This document shows, piece after piece, positions 1 through 5,180 of a DNA stretch of 5,180 nucleotides. The notes beneath the pieces are model-generated. The model had not been told where the DNA came from and searched no databases. It worked only from the letters and a program-made list of their open reading frames with translations. Positions within the stretch are counted from its first letter, which is position 1; the number at the start of each line of letters is the position of its first letter. The DNA lies in the NCBI GenBank assembly GCA_046349515.1, contig JAXMCE010000036.1:1-5180 (forward strand), written 5' to 3'. Origin of the DNA: JBGPGW01 sp046349515 (GTDB taxonomy: Bacteria; Pseudomonadota; Alphaproteobacteria; CADEGL01). Position numbers and translations under genes: made by a program.

Positions 1-264
1 CGCCGGGTGCTTCACGGGATCGGCGCAGTCGCGGATCTGCTGGTAGCCGAGCCACGCGCCCGAAAGGATGTCGATCAGGCTCACATCGAAGATCTCCTCG
101 ATCTTCTCGCGGATCGCATCGCCGACGATTCCCCAATCGAGGCCGGGAATCGCGGTGAGCGATGTCTTGATGGCGACGGTCGCGCCGTCGAGGCAGAGCT
201 TGGCGCCCTCGACCGGCGGGTTCTCCCAGAGGAACCATTTGAGCGTGACGTTCTCGTCCGACAT
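1..264 (-). CDS. Unrecognised soluble protein, N-terminal 88 residues (runs off left edge)
   Basis: The reading frame starts at an ATG (complement of 262-264) and stays open for 88 codons to the first base of the window, so the C-terminus is missing. A GGAGA ribosome-binding site lies 6 nt upstream (complement of 271-275). The peptide begins MSDENVTLKWFLWENPPVEG and contains a stretch around residues 46-70 (IVGDAIREKIEEIFDVSLIDILSGA) that looks like an amphipathic helix. I see no signal peptide and no membrane span in the visible part, so a cytoplasmic location is inferred. Cysteines occur at residues 24 and 80. The start is only 15 nt after the stop of the PASTA-domain gene, which strongly suggests translation from the same mRNA and perhaps a physical or functional link to that protein's cytoplasmic tail. 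I do not recognise the family. That it is a real gene is supported by the start, the RBS and the gap-free frame. Confidence 0.75.
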   Translation of the reverse strand, partial: MSDENVTLKWFLWENPPVEGAKLCLDGATVAIKTSLTAIPGLDWGIVGDAIREKIEEIFDVSLIDILSGAWLGYQQIRDCADPVKHPA

Positions 265-270
265 CGGTCT

Positions 271-275
271 TCTCC
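271..275 (-). promoter_or_regulatory. Ribosome-binding site of the leftmost gene
   Basis: GGAGA on the minus strand, 6 nt before the ATG at 264. It sits just downstream of the PASTA gene's TAG (280-282), so ribosomes finishing that gene would be next to this site, which suits translational coupling. Confidence 0.6.
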
Positions 276-279
276 GGCT

Positions 280-1551
280 CTAGATCGTGCGCATGCTCGT
301 CGTCGACATCCAGTTGACCCGCACGCCGACGAGCGGCTGGGCGAGCTTGGGCTCCTTGCTGTCCTGCACGCCGATGTCGCGGCGCGCGGTGACGCGGATG
401 CCGCCATGGGCCTCGATCTTGTGCTCGTGCGAGAGCCTGTGCTTGGCGAAGCGCAGGCCCAGCCACGCGGCGCCAGCGCCGAGAACCGAGAGCACCGCGA
501 AAAGCATGCCCATCGAGAACCAGGGCTGCGGCCGTGTCGCCGTGGGCGGTGGTGCTGGCCGTGCGGGTGGCGGCTGAGGTTGCGCGACCGGCGGCTGTAC
601 CACGGGCGGCTGGGCGACCGGAGGTTTCTCCGTCGGCGGCTTCGTCGGTGCCGGCGGGGGAGCCGCGGCCAGCGCGACCTGGACCGTCTGGCCGCTGGGC
701 ACGCGCGTGCCCGCGACCGGATACTGGTGCTCGATCGTGTCGATGCGCCCGTCGACGCCGGGCTCCCCGCTCACCGCGATCGAGAGCGAGGCCTTCTCGA
801 GCGAAGCGCGCGCCGCCGCGGTCGAGAGCGCAACGAGCTTCGGCACGACGGCCATGGGCGCGCTCCAAACGACGAAGACCTTGGAGCCCACGGCGACCGC
901 GGTGCCGGGGGCCGGTTGCTGCTCCTCGACCATGTCGTCGGCCGAACTCGGCTCGGCCTTCGACGAGACGAGGCTCAAGACCGCCTGGCGCGCGAGCGAG
1001 GAGGCCTCTTCCGGCTTCCTGCCGACGAGGTCCGGGACCTTGGTCAGCACTTCCGCCGCCTTGGCCGCGACGCGCACGGTCGTGCCGACGGGCACGCGCG
1101 CGCCGGCCGGAGGCCTCTGGGCCGTGATCTGGGAGATCTGTCCCTCGGGCGGCGCCTCGACGACCGCCATGCGCAGCCGGCGTTCGAAGAGTCGCGCCTC
1201 GCCCTCGGCGAGCTCGAGCGTGACGACATCGGGGACGATCACGTAGGAGACCGTCGGCGGCGGGTAGGACACCGGCGGCGGGCGGCGGCGCGGCGGATTG
1301 GGGTTGTCGGTCGAATTCGTCGGCGGCGGCGGCGTCTCGCTGGTCGAGGGCGGCGGCTTGGTCGGCGTTCCTGTGCCGTCGGTACTCGGCGCACCGTCGG
1401 AGGTGCCCGGTTGCACCGAGATGTTCGGGTCGATCCGCGACACCGGTCCTTTGTACGTGGTGTTGGGATCGAGGGTGGCCGCGGACACGGCGCCGCCGCC
1501 CGCGAGGACCACGGCCCAAAGCACCGCACCGAGAAGCGTGCGAAGACTCAT
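280..1551 (-). CDS. Secreted, membrane-anchored protein with three PASTA domains
   Basis: Predicted 423-residue envelope protein. Residues 1-24 (MSLRTLLGAVLWAVVLAGGGAVSA) form a signal peptide with an AXA-like cleavage site before ATLDP. Residues 25-102 are a Pro/Ser/Thr-rich linker. Three PASTA-like repeats follow at about 103-163 (VPDVV...RPPAGARVPVGTTVRV), 172-231 (VPDLVGRKPEEA...PAPGTAVAVGSKVFVV) and 234-297 (VPKLVALSTAAA...YPVAGTRVPSGQTVQVAL). Next come a Pro-rich stalk (298-342) with PPVAQ-PPVVQ-PPVAQ at 310-324, a membrane span (about 346-367) and a 56-residue basic tail. Topology is therefore PASTA outside, tail inside. PASTA domains are best known from Ser/Thr kinases and penicillin-binding proteins, where they sense or bind peptidoglycan or fragments of it. 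Neither catalytic domain is present here, so a sensing, scaffolding or wall-binding role is only inferred. An in-frame ATG at 1599 is possible, but 1551 is preferred because of its G-rich RBS and because it starts the signal peptide. Confidence 0.88.
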   Translation of the reverse strand: MSLRTLLGAVLWAVVLAGGGAVSAATLDPNTTYKGPVSRIDPNISVQPGTSDGAPSTDGTGTPTKPPPSTSETPPPPTNSTDNPNPPRRRPPPVSYPPPTVSYVIVPDVVTLELAEGEARLFERRLRMAVVEAPPEGQISQITAQRPPAGARVPVGTTVRVAAKAAEVLTKVPDLVGRKPEEASSLARQAVLSLVSSKAEPSSADDMVEEQQPAPGTAVAVGSKVFVVWSAPMAVVPKLVALSTAAARASLEKASLSIAVSGEPGVDGRIDTIEHQYPVAGTRVPSGQTVQVALAAAPPPAPTKPPTEKPPVAQPPVVQPPVAQPQPPPARPAPPPTATRPQPWFSMGMLFAVLSVLGAGAAWLGLRFAKHRLSHEHKIEAHGGIRVTARRDIGVQDSKEPKLAQPLVGVRVNWMSTTSMRTI

Positions 1552-1554
1552 CGT

Positions 1555-1560
1555 TCCCCC
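1555..1560 (-). promoter_or_regulatory. Ribosome-binding site deciding the PASTA gene start
   Basis: GGGGGA on the minus strand, 3 nt before the ATG at 1551, within a longer GGTGGGGG run. The upstream in-frame ATG at 1599 has only an A-rich leader and would put 16 extra residues before the signal peptide, so 1551 is the better start. Confidence 0.55.
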
Positions 1561-1580
1561 ACCGGATCCGAGAGCCGGGA

Positions 1581-1603
1581 GCGGCCTTGCCGGCCGCATT
1601 TTT
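1581..1603. other. GC-rich hairpin with T-tract on the plus side, upstream of the PASTA gene
   Basis: GCGGCC (1581-1586), a 5-nt loop, and GGCCGC (1592-1597) form a perfect 6-bp stem. On the plus strand the stem is followed by ATTTTT (1598-1603). This has the shape of an intrinsic terminator for plus-strand transcripts, but no plus-strand gene lies to its left. In the minus-strand PASTA mRNA it would be a leader hairpin about 30 nt before the start codon if transcription begins upstream of it. The function is unknown and the stem is short. Confidence 0.35.
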
Positions 1604-1653
1604 GTTTACCTATACGCCCATTCGGCCATGCGCGCTATGACGCCCGTCACAGC

Positions 1654-3204
1654 CTAGACCGTGATGTCCGTATGCTGGCCGCGCTTGGGTGCCGGCGCGC
1701 GGACGAGGAAGCACGCACCGACGCCAGCCATCGTGACGAGACACGACACCACCATGCTGATCGTGAGCGCGTGGACGAAGGCATCGCCCACGATCGCCTC
1801 CATCCGATTGGCAAGGTCCGGCGCCAGCGCACTCAGGCGCTCCTTCGCGTCATGAGTACCCGAGAGAAGCCCGCGGATCTCGACCTTGTCCATCGCCGAG
1901 AAGTTCACCCCTGCAGCCGTCATGTCCTGTTCGAGCTTCGCCTGCTCGAGTCCGTTGAAAAGGGCGCCCGTGACGGCGACGCCCATGACGAGGCCGAGCA
2001 TGCGCAAGCTGCTGAGCACGCCCGAGGCAGCCCCCGCCTTCTCCTCCGGGATTGCCGACATGGCCGCATTGGTCGAGATGTTGTAGGCAAGCGCCTGGCC
2101 GAAGCCGGAGATGACGAGCGCCGCCACGACGAGATCGACGCCCTCCGACGGCGTCACGCCGGTGATGAAGAGAAAGGACGCCGCCACGAGCACCATGCCC
2201 ACGGCCATGGGCAGGCGTACGCCCCACAGGCGCTGCGCCCAGCCGACGAGAAGCGAGGTCGCGACGAGCGGGACCGAGAACGTCATGAACACGGCGCCCG
2301 TGCGGTCCGGCGAGGCCCGCAGGATGTCCTGAAGATAGAGAGTCACGAAGAAGGTCAGCGACGCGAAGGCGTAGTTCGCGATGAAGCCGACCGCCGAGCC
2401 GCCGAGATAGTCGTGGCCGCGGAAGAGCGTGAACTGGACGAGCGGGTTGGCCGTCCGCTCCTCGACCACGACGAAGAGGGCGAGCAACAGAGCGCCCACG
2501 GCGAGGCTGCCGAGCACGACCGGCGAGCCGAAGCCGAGGCGGCTCGAGAGCTGGAGCCCCAGCACGATCCCGACAAACGCGGCGGTGACGAGGACGAAGC
2601 CCGGCAGGTCGATCGCGCGCGGCGCGCTCTCATCCCGCGATTCGGGCACGACCAAGAGCGTCAAGGCGATGCCCGCCGCGGCGACCGGGAGATTCACGTA
2701 GAAGAACCAGCGCCAGGACAAATCCTCGGTCAACAGGCCGCCGACGACGGGGCCGATGGCGGAACCCAAAAGGCCGATGGCGCTCCACACGCCGATGCCG
2801 TGGCCCCTCTCTTCCTTCGTGAAGGCGTTCGACACGATCGAGAGCGAGGCCGAGAACATGAGCGCCGAGGCGATGCCCTGGAGCGCGCGCCCGCCGATGA
2901 GCGCCGCCGCATCCTCGGCGAAGCCGCAGAAGGCCGAGGCCAGCGCGAAGAGCAGCGAGCCCAGGAGCACGATCCGCCGCCGGCCGACGATGTCGGCCAA
3001 GCGCCCGACCGCGACGAGCGGCGCCGCGAAGCCGAGGAAGAAGCCGTTGATCGTCCATTCGAGCAGCTCGGAATCCGCGCCGAAGGCGTCCCCGATCGTC
3101 GGCAATGCCACGATGATGCCGTAGAAATCGATGCAGATGAGCAGCACCGGCGAAGCCATCGCCCCGACGATCCACCATTTCTGTGAACGCGGCGAAAGAT
3201 TCAC
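1654..3204 (-). CDS. MFS transporter, DHA2 (EmrB/QacA-like, 14-span) family
   Basis: Inner-membrane transporter, predicted 516 residues, the usual size for proton-coupled 14-span drug and metabolite exporters. TM1 carries an Asp (D26 in LLICIDFYGIIVALPTI), followed by the typical EWTINGFFLGFA segment. The loop 2-3 motif A is GRLADIVGRRR (67-77), TM4 has R106 in the GRALQG motif B, and TM5 has antiporter motif C ending AIGPVVGG (149-156). WRWFFYVNLPV (164-174) is a DHA2 hallmark. The hydrophilic stretch at about 425-470 matches the long loop before the last span. Family known, substrate unknown. No EmrA-type membrane-fusion gene is adjacent. It lies 51 nt behind the lipoyl-protein gene, probably in one transcript. 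The start is uncertain: GTG at 3204 has GGGGGG 7 nt upstream (3212-3217); an in-frame GTG at 3219 would add five residues (M-G-G-S-A), but its RBS is poor. Confidence 0.9.
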   Translation of the reverse strand: MNLSPRSQKWWIVGAMASPVLLICIDFYGIIVALPTIGDAFGADSELLEWTINGFFLGFAAPLVAVGRLADIVGRRRIVLLGSLLFALASAFCGFAEDAAALIGGRALQGIASALMFSASLSIVSNAFTKEERGHGIGVWSAIGLLGSAIGPVVGGLLTEDLSWRWFFYVNLPVAAAGIALTLLVVPESRDESAPRAIDLPGFVLVTAAFVGIVLGLQLSSRLGFGSPVVLGSLAVGALLLALFVVVEERTANPLVQFTLFRGHDYLGGSAVGFIANYAFASLTFFVTLYLQDILRASPDRTGAVFMTFSVPLVATSLLVGWAQRLWGVRLPMAVGMVLVAASFLFITGVTPSEGVDLVVAALVISGFGQALAYNISTNAAMSAIPEEKAGAASGVLSSLRMLGLVMGVAVTGALFNGLEQAKLEQDMTAAGVNFSAMDKVEIRGLLSGTHDAKERLSALAPDLANRMEAIVGDAFVHALTISMVVSCLVTMAGVGACFLVRAPAPKRGQHTDITV

Positions 3205-3211
3205 GGCGCTG

Positions 3212-3217
3212 CCCCCC
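3212..3217 (-). promoter_or_regulatory. Ribosome-binding site deciding the MFS start
   Basis: GGGGGG on the minus strand, 7 nt before the GTG at 3204. It overlaps the alternative GTG at 3219, so it can serve only the downstream start. Confidence 0.5.
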
Positions 3218-3255
3218 ACACTCGCACGCCGGCGATCAGGCGACCGCCGGGTCTC

Positions 3256-3552
3256 TCACACGCTCGGCACGAACGAGCTCACGAACGCCTCGACTTCCGC
3301 ATCCGACGCCGTCGCGTCCGCGACCACGGCGATGAGCGCGCCCACGGGCACCGTCGCCCCTTCCAGCACCACGTGACGGCGGAGCACGCCCGAGACCGGC
3401 GATTCGAGCTCGTTCGTCGACTTCTCGATCTCGATGTCGGCCACGTGCTGGCCGGTCGCGACGACCTGTCCCTCGCCGATATGCCAGGCGGCAACCGTTC
3501 CTTCCTCCATGGTGAGGCCGATCTTGGGCATGGTGAGCGCGTGAATGGTCAT
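3256..3552 (-). CDS. Stand-alone lipoyl (biotinyl/lipoyl attachment) domain protein
   Basis: A 98-residue protein that is nearly all one lipoyl domain: MTIHALTMPKIGLTMEEGTV opens the fold, and DIEIEKSTNELESPVSGVL holds the hairpin with the attachment lysine K44 (codon 3421-3423). The EKST context fits lipoylation rather than the AMKM motif of biotin carriers. Such domains swing acyl or electron-carrying dithiol groups between enzymes of 2-oxoacid or acetoin dehydrogenase complexes in the cytoplasm. Here the peripheral-subunit-binding and acyltransferase domains of an E2 protein are absent: a stop follows about 15 residues after the domain. No E1 or E3 gene is in view. The frame is open far upstream, but that part lies antisense to the SDR gene; the ATG at 3552 begins the domain exactly where the family does. 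The Shine-Dalgarno sequence is weak (AAAGAAAG about 8 nt upstream). It is followed after 51 nt by the MFS gene. Confidence 0.87.
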   Translation of the reverse strand: MTIHALTMPKIGLTMEEGTVAAWHIGEGQVVATGQHVADIEIEKSTNELESPVSGVLRRHVVLEGATVPVGALIAVVADATASDAEVEAFVSSFVPSV

Positions 3553-3587
3553 TCCGGTTTCTTTCTTTGTCCTCGACGACGGGGCGA

Positions 3588-3607
3588 CCGGCCCGGCTCC
3601 GGGCCGG
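3588..3607. repeat. Perfect 9-bp inverted repeat in the lipoyl gene leader
   Basis: CCGGCCCGG (3588-3596), CT, CCGGGCCGG (3599-3607). In the minus-strand mRNA it lies about 36 to 55 nt before the start codon and could fold into an 8-bp stem with a 4-nt loop. No T-tract follows on either strand, so it is not an ordinary terminator. It could be an operator, a leader stem, or chance in GC-rich DNA. Confidence 0.45.
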
Positions 3608-3672
3608 CGCTTCGCTTTGAAACATTGAAGGCGACTGCCTAGCGCGCTTCGCCGCGCGCGGCAAGCGCCGCG

Positions 3673-3696
3673 AGGGTCGGTTTTGACATCGACCTT
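3673..3696. promoter_or_regulatory. Possible operator: imperfect dyad around TTGACA
   Basis: AGGGTCG (3673-3679) and CGACCTT (3690-3696) are inverted repeats matching at 6 of 7 positions, with a 10-bp centre that includes most of a consensus -35 box, TTGACA (3683-3688). A dimeric repressor bound here would cover the -35 box of the SDR gene. The matching -10 box is not evident, so the promoter assignment is tentative. Confidence 0.35.
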
Positions 3697-3783
3697 CGCC
3701 GGCCTCGGTGCCAGCATGGCGGATCGGTCGGGCCGGCCGCGACGGCGCCGGGACCGCCGGGCGAGTTCCATGCCGTCCATGTC

Positions 3784-3789
3784 GAGGAG
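3784..3789 (+). promoter_or_regulatory. Ribosome-binding site of the SDR gene
   Basis: GAGGAG lies 3 nt before the ATG at 3793. This fixes the start, and the protein then begins with the usual short lead into the first beta strand of the Rossmann fold. Confidence 0.6.
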
Positions 3790-3792
3790 ACG

Positions 3793-4560
3793 ATGCTCAA
3801 GGGAAAGACCATATTGGTGACGGGCGCCGCCCGCGGAATGGGGGCGAGCGATGCCGAGTTCATGCTGCATCAGGGTGCGGCTGTCGTCATCACCGACATC
3901 AACGCCGAGCTCGGGTGCGCGACGGAGAAGCGCCTCTCGAACCTCGGCCCCTGCACCTTCATGGAGCACGACGTGACCGATCCCGCGGCCTGGCAGCGCG
4001 TCGTCGCGGCCACGATCGCGAAACACGGCCAGCTCGACGCGCTCATCAACAACGCCGGCCTCGGCGGGCGGGCGTCCATCGAATCCACGTCGCTCGAGAC
4101 CTGGCGGAAGGCGCTCGACGTCAACGCGACCGGGGTCTTCCTCGGCATGCAATCCGTCTTCCCCCACATGAAGGAGAGGCGACGCGGCTCGATCGTCAAC
4201 ATCGCCTCGATGAGCGGGCTCGTGGCGGCGCGCTATCCCAACGTCGAGCTCACGCCCAATGCGGGCTACTACACGGCCAAGGCCGGGGTGGTCGTACTGA
4301 CCAAGCTCGGCGCGACGCAGTTCGGGCCCCACGGCGTGCGCGTCAACGCCGTCTGCCCCGGCGTCATCAAGACGGACATGTCGGCCGACTCCTTCGCCGA
4401 TCCCGAGCGCGTCGCGTTCTTCAAGGCCGTCATCCCCTTCGATCGCGTGGGCGCGCCGGCCGATGTCGCCCACGCCGTCGCGTTCCTGGCATCCGACCTC
4501 TCGGGCTTCATCAACGGCGTGGCGCTCCCGGTCGATGGCGGCCAGACCGCGAAGTCGTGA
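3793..4560 (+). CDS. Classical short-chain dehydrogenase/reductase (SDR)
   Basis: A complete 255-residue cytoplasmic oxidoreductase of the normal classical-SDR length. The dinucleotide-binding motif is TGAARGMG (10-17). An acidic residue at the end of the second strand (D35 in VITDIN) indicates NAD(H) rather than NADP(H). D60 (HDVTD) contacts adenine, and NNAG is at 86-89. The catalytic tetrad is N111, S139, Y159 and K163 (YYTAK), all present. The CPG motif (188-190) and the C-terminal PVDGG (246-250) are typical. The family interconverts alcohols and ketones; the substrate cannot be deduced, and hydroxysteroid-, 3-hydroxyacyl- or polyol-type activity are all possible. Between S139 and Y159 there are 20 residues instead of the 13 found in FabG-type enzymes. 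It is divergent from the lipoyl gene and convergent with the acyl-CoA ligase; a joint role in acid or alcohol catabolism is inferred. Confidence 0.93.
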   Translation: MLKGKTILVTGAARGMGASDAEFMLHQGAAVVITDINAELGCATEKRLSNLGPCTFMEHDVTDPAAWQRVVAATIAKHGQLDALINNAGLGGRASIESTSLETWRKALDVNATGVFLGMQSVFPHMKERRRGSIVNIASMSGLVAARYPNVELTPNAGYYTAKAGVVVLTKLGATQFGPHGVRVNAVCPGVIKTDMSADSFADPERVAFFKAVIPFDRVGAPADVAHAVAFLASDLSGFINGVALPVDGGQTAKS

Positions 4561-4580
4561 GGGGGAAATAGCGCGAGCGT

Positions 4581-4600
4581 CGGTGGGGGCGCCCTCACCG
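4581..4600. terminator. Hairpin between convergent SDR and ligase genes, weak terminator candidate
   Basis: CGGTGGGG and CCTCACCG pair over 8 bp (one G-T) around GCGC. The hairpin starts 20 nt after the SDR stop and overlaps the ligase stop codon (4595-4597). A location between convergent genes suits a bidirectional terminator, but neither strand has a T-tract after the stem, so an intrinsic terminator is not established. Confidence 0.3.
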
Positions 4601-5180
4601 CTCCGCGATCTGGATCGGCTGGTTCATCAGGCGGTCGCGGAGCACGCGCTTCAGCACCTTGCCCGACGGATTGCGCGGCAGCGCGTCGATGAGGCTCAAC
4701 TGCCGCGGCACCTTGAAGCTCGCGAGGTGCTCGCGGCAGTGGCGCGCGAGGTCGGCGAGCGACAGCGCCGCCCCCTCGTTCAAGACCACGACCGCGACCG
4801 GCCGCTCGCCCCAGAGCGGATCGGGCAGGCCCACGACCGCGCATTCGCGCACCTCGGGGAGCTCGTAGATCACGCGCTCGACCTCGGATGAGGCGATGTT
4901 CTCCCCGCCCGAGATGATCATGTCCTTCTTGCGGTCGGTGATGTAGAGGAAGCCCTCCTCGTCGAGATAGCCCACATCGCCCGTGCGGAACCAGGCGCCG
5001 AAGAAGCTGGCCTTCGTCTTGGCCTCGTCGCGCCAGTAGCCCTCCGTCACCTTGGGGCCGCGGAGGCAGATCTCGCCCTCCTTGCCGGCCGGCAGGGAGA
5101 CGCCCTCCTCGTCCGCGATGCGCACCTCGACATGGGCGAGCGCGCGGCCGGTCGAGCCGATCTTCTCGAGCTCGCGCCCC
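4595..5180 (-). CDS. Acyl-CoA ligase (AMP-binding, ANL superfamily), C-terminal part
   Basis: The last 194 residues of an acyl-adenylate-forming ligase; the N-terminal part, with the P-loop-like motif, lies beyond the right edge. The family activates a carboxylic acid with ATP to an acyl-AMP and passes it to coenzyme A. Visible landmarks in order are KIGSTGRALAHVEVRI (about fragment residues 6-21), GEICLRGPKVTEGYW, the FRTGD motif with the ribose-binding Asp (fragment residue 68), the hinge DRKKDMI (82-88), GENIASSEVE, and the C-terminal NPSGKVLKR with the catalytic lysine (codon 4658-4660). The overall pattern is that of medium- or long-chain fatty-acid or aryl-acid CoA ligases rather than acetyl-CoA synthetase or peptide synthetase modules; the substrate is unknown because the acid-binding pocket is largely outside the window. 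All catalytic residues expected in this part are present, so the gene looks intact. Confidence 0.92.
   Translation of the reverse strand, partial: GRELEKIGSTGRALAHVEVRIADEEGVSLPAGKEGEICLRGPKVTEGYWRDEAKTKASFFGAWFRTGDVGYLDEEGFLYITDRKKDMIISGGENIASSEVERVIYELPEVRECAVVGLPDPLWGERPVAVVVLNEGAALSLADLARHCREHLASFKVPRQLSLIDALPRNPSGKVLKRVLRDRLMNQPIQIAER

Larger units (their letters stand above)
1552..1653 (-). promoter_or_regulatory. Intergenic region between MFS and PASTA genes, possible promoter
   Basis: This 102-nt gap is the largest within the minus-strand gene run. It carries an inverted repeat TGACG-CC-CGTCA (1638-1649), which could be a regulator site, and a TATAGG (complement of 1609-1614) that could serve as a -10 box. 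I find no TTGACA-like box at 16-19 nt from it, so a sigma-70 promoter is not well supported. There is no T-tract on the minus strand after the MFS stop, so read-through from the MFS gene is also possible. Confidence 0.3.
3553..3792. promoter_or_regulatory. Divergent control region between lipoyl and SDR genes
   Basis: This 240-bp gap must hold the start signals of both gene sets. On the plus strand there is a perfect TTGACA (3683-3688), but no TATAAT-like box at the normal distance. On the minus strand TTGCCG (complement of 3659-3664) and TAGGCA (complement of 3636-3641) are 17 nt apart and make a weak promoter candidate for the lipoyl gene. Two inverted repeats (3588-3607 and 3673-3696) and a direct repeat TTGAA-aca-TTGAA (3617-3629) lie in it. 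Positions of real transcription starts cannot be fixed from sequence. Confidence 0.5.

Noticed and set aside
2355..2912. Several short Arg/Ser-rich frames inside the MFS gene
   Set aside because: They are off-frame shadows of GC-rich membrane-protein coding sequence without RBS or conserved features.
7..3186. A 1059-codon open frame on the plus strand across most of the left half
   Set aside because: It is the exact codon-for-codon complement of three minus-strand genes that share one register. It stays open because those GC-rich genes nearly never use TTA, CTA or TCA. The translation is Arg/Asp/His-rich and low in complexity, with no domain.
3695..3713. Possible sigma-54 promoter on the minus strand (CTGGCACCGAGG)
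   Set aside because: The -24 part resembles TGGCAC, but the GC of the -12 element is not at the required distance.
3553..4473. Long N-terminal extension of the lipoyl-protein frame
   Set aside because: It runs antisense to the well-supported SDR gene in the same codon register and through the intergenic region. The lipoyl domain begins at the ATG at 3552.
3708..4571. 287-codon plus-strand frame overlapping the SDR gene
   Set aside because: It is an alternative frame of the SDR gene, Arg-rich, with no recognisable motif; the SDR frame has every family motif.
4163..4844. Minus-strand frame 4269-4844 covering the SDR end and ligase C-terminus
   Set aside because: It conflicts with both real genes, and its product is Arg/Ala/Pro-rich without a fold signature.

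Overview
The window is GC-rich chromosomal DNA, densely coding, with strong G/C preference at third codon positions. Sequence alone cannot name the organism. The gene content (a DHA2-type exporter, a lipoyl carrier protein, a classical SDR and an acyl-CoA ligase) and the codon style fit a high-GC Gram-negative such as an alphaproteobacterium; this is inference.

Layout. Four genes lie head to tail on the minus strand, read from right to left: a stand-alone lipoyl-domain protein (3256-3552), a DHA2-family MFS transporter (1654-3204), a secreted and membrane-anchored protein with three PASTA domains (280-1551), and an unrecognised soluble protein that runs off the left edge (1-264). Gaps are 51, 102 and 15 nt. 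The last pair (PASTA protein plus unknown) is almost certainly co-transcribed. The 102-nt gap before the PASTA gene contains a dyad and a hairpin and could hold a separate promoter. On the plus strand, divergent from the lipoyl gene across a 240-bp intergenic region, is a complete classical short-chain dehydrogenase (3793-4560). It converges, 34 bp apart, on a minus-strand acyl-CoA ligase whose C-terminal 194 residues are in the window (4595-5180).

How they may fit together. The lipoyl carrier, NAD-type SDR and acyl-CoA ligase are all parts seen in catabolism of small organic or fatty acids. The lipoyl protein lacks an E2 acyltransferase domain and no E1 or E3 gene is in view, so its partners must lie elsewhere. 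The MFS gene directly behind it could export or import a related compound; the substrate cannot be read from the sequence. The PASTA gene and its partner look like a separate envelope-related module.

I see no RNA genes, CRISPR array, insertion sequence or phage gene. The most promising unknown is the PASTA protein, which has no kinase or penicillin-binding domain, together with the unrecognised gene 15 nt behind it. The 240-bp divergent control region, with two inverted repeats, also merits a look. I do not see strong evidence for a wholly new system.
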